A DNA stretch of 64,000 nt from NCBI GenBank assembly GCA_019055375.1, contig JAHQIW010003718.1, positions 248,001 through 312,000 on the forward strand. The letters run 5' to 3'. How positions within the stretch are numbered: the first letter of the stretch is position 1; the number at the start of each line of letters is the position of its first letter. Below the pieces are notes generated by a model that worked only from the letters and a program-made list of their open reading frames with translations, did not search any database and was not told the origin of the DNA. Below are positions 24,701 through 33,700 of the stretch, in pieces. Made by a program: the position numbers and the translations under genes. This stretch comes from Parelaphostrongylus tenuis (taxonomy: Eukaryota; Nematoda; Chromadorea; Rhabditida; Metastrongylidae).

Positions 24701-27700
24701 AAGCGATTTGAATTTCAAAGCAATCAAAAGAGCGAAATTTGCAGTTGTCTTGCATGCGATGAAAACTGAGGAATTTTGGCTTTTCAGGACTAGATTCTAA
24801 CAAATCTAGGGTCAAAACAATGTTCAAGAGAAATTGTAGATTCCATCGAATCAATAAGGAAAAGCGTCTTTTACACGTCCAAATAGTCCACGTATCAGAA
24901 TCTAAGTCGATAAAGCAACTCGGCGAATTAAATGGACTTTAAGTCCAGTTAGAGAAAAACAAGGAGCATGGACGTTACATTGGAGCATCTGGGATCTCGT
25001 GAAGAGAACAAAGGATAGTCATCTGCAAACCCTACTATTTTGAACATTACACTGCCTGAAGATTACACTTTTTATATTTGAAAAACTTTAGTAATATTCA
25101 AGTTCCCAAGGCCATCAGAGCCCTCAAGTTTACTCATACACGTAACACGGACAGTCGCAGATATATTTACACATGACCAAACGGAATTCTTTTTATTTAC
25201 CCACTTTTAGCTGTGGTATGATGTTACAAATATACCCAATGATGTAGAATGAGTGCAAAACTTTTGTGTCGGGTGAGACATCATAAAAGGATAAAGCTGT
25301 CGACGTTGACCAACCTCTAGGGGATGCGCTATGCATTCGTCTTCAATTTCTAACTTCGCTTAGGGTGATTGAATGCATATCTGACCTTTACAATGACTCG
25401 CAGTGGCCTCCTACTGAATCAAGTCAGTGCTGCTCATCCTCCCAGACAAGTCTGAGACTACTCTGGTACCAATTTACCGATCCTGGAGGTATAGCTGGCT
25501 CGATGAGCCACGAGCGAGATCAAGCCACTGACCTCGTGTGCGACGCAGAGCACCTCGAACCACTGCGCCACATGCGCTCATGGGACATCATACACCGCTA
25601 AAAGCGGTCAAATGAAAAGAAATCTGTCTGATCATTTGATACCCAATATCTGTCAGCGTGACTGGGTTCAATGTCGATAGCGACTACCTGTGCCAAACCA
25701 TCGAGGGTTGGTTGCTGACTTATTGATGCGCTGTAGCGTAGAAAGAGTGGTATCAAAACGGGCGTCGGTAGTGCAAGGACTCAAACACACAACCTCGGAA
25801 GATGAAAGGTGGGTTAGGGTCCAACTGATGCAAAATTTTGCATATAACTCTATATGAAGTGGGTATATTTGCACATGATTGGCTCAGTCGACGATCAAGG
25901 AAAGCGTAAGTGGTGCGATGGCAATATGCAACAACTTATAGGTTTTTCTTTGTGACTCAAACACAACATAGTTATAAACTATCTGTCCCACCAGCTGATG
26001 CTTAGACGGTTTCCCCTTCTTCAGAGCCTGGAAAGAACAGTTGACCCACAACGCAGTCAGCCAAACACCTCAATTACTCAAACAGAAAAATCCACCAAAT
26101 CTATGTTTTGTGATTCAAAATTTGGTGATTCTAGGTCTGGTGATTCTCTGTTGGAGTAATGGGATGTTTGGTTATGTTGTGTGGGTAATATGATCTTTTC
26201 AGGCTCTAAAGAAGGTGATAACGCCCAAACGTCGGCTAGAGGAAAAGGTTGTATTATGACAACCTCATGTCTGGCTTACAAAGAAAATCAGTGAGTTATC
26301 AAAGAATGCCGAGGTCAACAGAGTTTGCCTTAGGAATTACTGCAATACACAGTACTACTCTACATAATTTGACAGCTTGAATATAGGTCTAGAAATCAAA
26401 GAATATGTATTGAAGGTACCGTAATCTCACCTGTCGTTGAGCACTTCAATCTTCTGCTTTATCCATTCCAAGAGATCAGATGAAATCGTTTCATATCTAT
26501 TGATCATCTTCTCGTTCTCCATTAGTTCATTGATAACCTAAGGATTGAAAATTCTAATAATATCGTGCACCTTTCCATATAAAGATGGTATTATTAGATC
26601 ACTCCATAAATTTTAGCGCTAAAGCAATAGACACCAAATTTTTTACCCAGTAGAATTGAAATTACATGACTTTGATACCACTCAACCGCGCATTTTCTTG
26701 CGAACTTTTGGTATACAGCTTGCTTATAGTTGCTCAAGAGAGAGCTGTCTTGGGAACAAATTCGTTAGCTACTCATGCACAAATGGCGCGAAGTGGAACT
26801 GATCAATGGAGTCTCTTGTGAACGGCCCGAGGGCGACTCATCCTCCAGACTGTTCTCTCCAGCTTTGAAATTCGCGAATCACTTCCTAGCTTTCTTTTCT
26901 GCAGCGGTATCCTCGCCCCAAAGCTCCGTTAACCTTACATGCCGCTTCACCAGCATTTTCTCCAACGCGCCTTTCGTGCATGAGTAGCAAGCGAATTTGT
27001 TCTCAAGATAGATCCCTCCTAAAGCAACTATGGGCAAGTTGTGAAACCGAAATGTTCGCTAGAAAATGCCCAATTCAACGATACCAAAATCAAGCAACTT
27101 TATTTAGTATTGGCTTATAAATTAGGTGTGTAGTGCTCCAGTGCCAAAACTTATGGGACGACCTAAGAGCTAAATACGAATTCTCCATCAAATGAAACAG
27201 AATACAATCCGACTGTAAAAGATCAGTCTCACCTTGCCAATGCGCTTCCCTTGTATGGTCTCTTGTTTCATTTTGTTGAAGTAGTGATAGTAGGTAACAA
27301 CGTAAGTGATGATAGACTTCTCATCCGGATCACGTACATTAACGTCTAAAATATAGCACTCTCCATAAGATAATTTCCAACCGTAACAATGTCTCTCTTC
27401 CTATACTAAATTATCGATTTTACCACAAACCTTCAGCATCTAAGAATTTCGACAGTCCAAGTTGCTGTTCAGCTGTATCGAAAGCATTCTGGAGATTATA
27501 GAGTGCATTCGATTTTTGAAGATTATCGTAGTCGATTAAGTCTGGGCGGTGCTTGTGGATAAGGGCGTTAAATGCCAGACCGTCACGCCAACTGTAAGAG
27601 TAAAGTTGATTATAAACAACAAAAAATAACCATCAAAAGAATGGAAGTACGAAATCTTGCTGTTCTGATTCAGACGCAAAGAAAGAGTGATATTAGAACT

Positions 27701-30700
27701 GGAGCCCCAGTCTTGTAGTGATTAAGATGTGCCTGCCGAAAGGGTGAGATGTAAGTTGAGTTCTCGCCCGGCATTCAAAGATTTGCACATCTTTCAACAT
27801 TAGTGATGTATGCTTATAACATCATACCACCGCTAAAAGGACGGTAAAGTAATAAATTCTTATCGATTGAATATATCTCAGAGGTGGCAGTGTGACTGAG
27901 TTCAGTGCCAACATGTGGCTCACCATACCAAACCGCTGACGGTTAGTTGTTGATAGAATCGGTACCAATTATAGGAGGAAGAGTCACAGCAGAACAGGAG
28001 CTCCGGTAGTGAAATGTTTAGCAAGCACGCATGGAAAGGGGCGACGCAGGTTCAACTCTCGTCCAAGGTTTCGAGTTTCATCAATAATATTGTAAAGAAA
28101 TAACTAATTTAGACAGCCTTGTACTAACCTCGTCGTGAAGTTTCGCACATTCACATTGGGATAACCAGCTGTTTTCATTTGGCACCAGAGCAACAACGCC
28201 TCCTTGGCAGAACGTGTCTCGTGATTGTCAGCATCTTCGAAAGTGATATCTTGGATCTGGAACTCAATGTGTATTGATCAAATCAACAAATCATCAGTAC
28301 TGATATCCATCTCGAAGAAATCACTGCTCAGAATACTGTAAGACTATTTCTCGAAACGACTCAATGAAAGCCAACGTTTCTCAAAAAGTTATTAAGAAAA
28401 CAAAAAAGAAATAACCTGGAATCGCAGAATTATAGTCCAGATTAGACCTAAAGTCAGACGTGGATTTCCGTCGACAATATCATGACACCCAAGATTTTCT
28501 AAGTGCACGTGTTGATCCTTAAGAAACTGCAGGCCTTTGTCGACATTCTCTAGACAGTGGATGCGCATCTTTCCACGTGTGGGTTTCGGCTAAAATGAGA
28601 AAAAAGCATTATTTATTTGAGGATATTCGTGGAACATCAGCATCCTGACGCGTAATAATTTCTGTAATTAATTCAATGCATCACCAGCGATGCTCGTTCA
28701 ATAAGTAAAAGAATAAAGGACCAAGCTCTCGGCGTTGATAAATCCTTGAAGAAGGGATGCGTCACACATTCCTCTTCATCTAGCATCTTTTGAAGTGGCT
28801 GAATGTATATCTAGCCTCTACGATGACTTGTAATAGCCAAACAAACTATTAAGTCAGTGCTGCTATCCTCTCTTCCCCAACCATTGAGGGATGGAAGGCC
28901 TAATAAGCCATGGGCGCGAAACATCGACCATCTGTGCGCCGCAGGCATCCCTAACCACTACACCACACGTTTACTAAGTACCAGTATCTATCACTGCCAT
29001 GTGGTGATATATCAAAATGCTCTAAATCGCCCCTATATCCTATAAGAGCGGGAAAACGTACATGGCTCGTTTTCAAGATTTTGAAAGCTGCAAAAACCTC
29101 AGAAAAGCAAACAAACTGACTAGCACTCAGCTCTTATCACAACTGATATGAAAAAATCACAAAGAGATGAAAGGAGAAAAACAAGGAGAATGAAGTCAAT
29201 TATTTCTGCAATCTCAATATGTTACGATCATGTACTTTTGGATGCTATTTTCTGTGAATAATCCTTACATTTAGTGCCAATGGGCACGAAAACGTACTAC
29301 TATGTGGTAAGACTGAAAAGGTATATCTAGAAAAGATGTCTACATACTTACATTCAGATTAGAACTCACACTAATTTGAGTATACCAACGCATCCATTAC
29401 ATCCGATTGTCCATATCTCAGACATATTCGAGCAATCATTTTCGAATACAGCTCTTTTTTTGGAAATGAAAGCTCTTGAATTAACAAGGTCTGTCGGACT
29501 TTTATAATGAATCAACTAAGTGAGGAAGAATGTACCGCTCCACCACTACGTTCGATGCTGATTTCAAAGGTACTTTTTGCTTAAGTAAGAGGTAAAGGGA
29601 GTGCCACTTTAATCTCTTCCAAATTCAAATTGGATATGCTCAGTATCTGGGGCTAATCTTCCCCCGATAGAGAAAAACGAAAGTTTTTCTGCGTGCCCGA
29701 TCGAGTCACTCGACTATCAATGGAACGACAGATGACAGAGGTGATGACTGCAGTTCTTGCCATCTTCGTCGAGTGTTCATCCTATGTCAAGGATCACAAA
29801 TAAAAAGCGCTGTTCTACAAGACAAACTATTGAAGATCAGGTGGAAAGGAAAAGTAACGCATTTTAACGAGAACCGATGGATAGGAGTCCCTAATGAGTG
29901 AATTACCCTGGATGTCAAGTGCTTTACAAGAGGACAACCGAGTCGATGGTCTGATTTCTTCACGAAAAGCCTAAAAGAACGATATGATGCTCAACGAATC
30001 CCTGCAACGAGGAGGACCCACTAGGCTACTATTGAGCGCGATAGGGAAAAATGGAATTTTTACCAAGCGTCCGCTCAAGTTACTTGACAATCAACGAGAC
30101 GACAGGTTGGTTATACGTGAGAGGTGCTCAGAAAGAAGTTCACCTACTTTCATCACCCACAAAAACAAACTTCCTCCAAATTCATCAAGCAAGCCCTCTT
30201 CTCCAAGAGAATTTCGCGTTGATTCTCTATACATCGGCATTAACGCGATCTAAGAGGCTGATAGTAGACTATCCATTTTCTCACAGAAGATCTTTCTTTC
30301 TATAAGAGATAAAGCATGTTAGATCAAATAAACCAACCAGACGTTCTCCAGATAAGACTTCCAGTAGTTTCAGCAACATTTTCCCGTCTCGCATATCCAT
30401 ATAAAGATCCTGGATTTTGCAGCTTACTCTGACTAAGTGCGAGTTCACCCATTTCGTGAATGTTTTCTTCTGGACGTGCTCACGTTCCTCTAAAAGAAAG
30501 TCGTCAATCACGATTTAAAACATTGGGTTGTTCATGTAATGACTCAGCAATAAATGAGAAACACAAGTATGTTATTAGCTGTGAAATTCATATGTACATA
30601 TATAGACTAATAGACAACTCAAGTTAGAACTATTACAGTAAGATGTAAGGTCGTCTAGAGGCCTGAGGGAACAATAAAACCTAAGTATCAGGTACCCAAA

Positions 30701-33700
30701 AGCTTTAAGTCTTCAAAGAGGAAGCTAGAGGTTCGAAGTCTTGATATACGGCCCAAAATCTCTCATCGAGTGACTTTGTCTGCTCTATCAAATCAAATAT
30801 TTCGCTATCGCAGTTCCTACTTCTTCACTGAGACTCCATCTATATCTTACATAACCGCTAGAAATCAGAAGTCTATCATGGAGGATCTCTGAATTGGGAA
30901 GCAAAAATCCCAAGGATAGCTCCTTCGAGGCTTCTCCGAGGAACTCAGCCCACCGAAGTGATTTCCTATAAAATCGCGTGGATGACTTTGGTCTCAATCC
31001 TATCATATTAATATGATGCAAACATGAAGACGGTAGCCATTCTACCACCTGTCCGCGACCTGCCAACTTCACCTTATTGAACCGATGACTGTCATAGCAG
31101 TAAAAGAGGCAGTAAAGTGGTGGCCTAGGTAGTGAATTGGTAGCAAAACCCTATGGAGTGAAACATGGTTTAACTCTCGCCTAGAGCCAAATGCTCTACA
31201 TCCCCTTTCAGCATGCTTAGGCGCCAACAGTCTTTTTCAAACCAAAAATCTAAAATGTATCCCAAATACATTAATTCAACTTGGTCTTTGGACTAATCAT
31301 CCCTGAAAGAAATTACGCAATTCTGATACCAACACATAAGTAGATCGTAGCATCTTAAATTAATTTTCCATATTTCTTAAGAACACTAAGATCTTAACAA
31401 AGAATTGATCGATTTATCGAATCCAAGATAACTTAACAAAAGCAGAGTCCTTAGATGAAGAATTAATCCCTTGGTTTCACATTAATCTTGTAAACTCTCA
31501 CAACAAGCCAATAGAAGAAACCAATCTCAGGTTACAGAAGTGCTCTCAACCGATTATGAAAACCTTTCACTGCTAGACATCATCCACTATTCCATATGTT
31601 GATTGCGTCCCCTAATGAAGCCCTATGAAAGGGGACGGAGCCCAACAGAAACAATGGTGCCCCCGTTGTTGACCCGATGCAAACCCGAGGGCGGACAGCA
31701 TTCAACAATGCTGTGTCAATAATATGATACTTAGAATAGGTCATGTTTGAGTACAAATCGGTGATTGCAATCCATTTTTCCACCTCCCGAACAAAACTTT
31801 ATTTTCCCAGACTTCTAGTAATCATTCAATAGCTCGAATCTCGGCGACTCTGATCCTGTACTTCTTTTATGAAAACGCCTTTTGAGTGCGCTGTAGCAGC
31901 GGAAAAAACTGAATTTCACACTCAGCGCTTGAGCAAAACTGAGCCCAAGCAACCTAGTCCGAGAAGTGCGAGATGTGGTGTTCTTTTCGCTCTTTCAGTG
32001 CTTCTTAGGACCTTTCCGAAACTAAACCTAGCTTCAGGATCATCCGACTCTATGCTATCGAATAAGTACTAAAAGTCTGTTACGAGACCATCTACAAACC
32101 CTATCGCCTCAATGTCGTTTTTTGCAAAATCCCATGCCCACAGCCATTCAAACAGCTCAACTGGACAAAAAGTGCGTGCTGAGTGTGAAACTGAATTTTA
32201 TTTCCCCCGCTACAGCACACTACAAACGTCTTTTCAGGAAACAAGCACAGCATTGAAGTCACCGAGATCTAAGCTACCGCATGATTGCTTAAGGGCCGCG
32301 GGAAAAGTGAAAAGGCCTTATCCACAAACGGTTAAAAAAACCGAGATAATGAAAAAGTACCCAAATTTGTGTCACAAATGCATCTGAGACTCAAGTTACA
32401 ATTGAATCCTTGGCTACAGCACGTAGCAAATATCAGACGAGCGTTTTTATGCTGTTCAGACGGCGTACGAAGATTGGTGCGACTTTCAATAAAAACGTAG
32501 CACATGTTCGATAGTTTTGGTTAATGAGGAGTCTTTTTAAATTAAACATCAAATATGGAGTGAGACTCAGGTAACTTTTGCAAAGGTATTTTAACTCATC
32601 CAACCATTGGCCACTCATCGTAGCCGTCCAAAACGGCCGCGCGCATCGAAAAGGGTAAGCACCTACGAATGATCGTACTACAGACTGTCCCCTAAATTCA
32701 CTATTGAGTGTCTGTGAAACTAAATCATCTGCAGTCGTTTTGTTCGGCTTCCGAGAATATTTATGCGCTCATTAATGAGGACACATCGTCTCACACCATA
32801 GTATCTTCATACATAAAGACCTTAATTAGTTAATTACTGTTGTGGCCGTGAAGAGAGGAGAGCGTCAATCATCAATTACGTGTCAATTAATGAGTGCAAA
32901 CAGCTGCCACAAAAACGGCTGGTTCAACATAAAAGTCCACTGATCGTTTGGCTTACTAATACGGCAAATTTTAAGCAAAAAGTTCCCGTTAGCCGAAAAG
33001 CGCGACAGAGGCTCTTTTGTGCTTCAAAGACCGGGAGCTTCCCGATGAAGTCATTTGGGATCTCTCATAAGATACGCTTTTTTCTTTGGAAAATTTGCCT
33101 CTAAAAGATATAGAATTACAAGAAAAACCTATAGTAATCAATGAAATCGTCAGAATCAAGACGTCGCCTTGGCAGATTACCAATACCATTTCAACTATTC
33201 TAAAACAAAGAAGGATACTATAGAGACCAAAACGGACGTAAAAGCACCTTTTAATGGAGCACCGTGCCATGAAAGTGATTAAGTTCCTAGGGGGTGATTT
33301 CTATTTGATTAAAACACTGAAACCCACCATTAACATACGCCCAGGCAACATTCCCCCCCCCCCCCTACCTCACCACTTTTATTACGAATAAGCTCATGAC
33401 GACATAGGCATTATCGAAAATACCTGACAGAATGACAATGATTCAGAGTGACCCGATGAGTAAAAAAAAAAAGACCAACACGGAACGACAGAGGACAATG
33501 CGAAACCAGTTATTCATTGCAACTGCGAATATCACCATATAAAAATAGTCAATGCCCCATTTCGACAGTTCCCTTCAATAAGAAAACCACTCAATTAAAT
33601 TCCTGAGTACACATGGTCCGCTCATGCAATCGTTCTCAAAACATCCCCAATCGTACATAAGATATGCGAGCAGTAGAAAAAAACAAAAACCCCATCAACT

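Larger units (their letters stand above)
23687..26430. other. beta-spectrin intron 7, about 2.7 kb
   Basis: Lies between exons 7 and 8. It holds a reversed SINE-H copy (24225-24425), a SINE-A copy inserted into SINE-B sequence (25200-25615), another SINE-B (25762-25890) and a foldback element (26000-26245). The stretch 24430-25200 shows nothing I can name. Confidence 0.8.
28590..30337. other. beta-spectrin intron 2, about 1.7 kb
   Basis: Lies between exons 2 and 3. It contains a SINE-A copy (28707-28972) and two adjacent RTE 3' fragments (29665-29752 and 29755-30115). The stretch 28980-29600 holds nothing I recognise. Confidence 0.8.

Noticed and set aside
30788..31072. A 94-codon frame in intron 1 as a nested gene.
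   Set aside because: No domain, no homology I recognise and no supporting splice or regulatory signals; open frames of this length occur by chance here.
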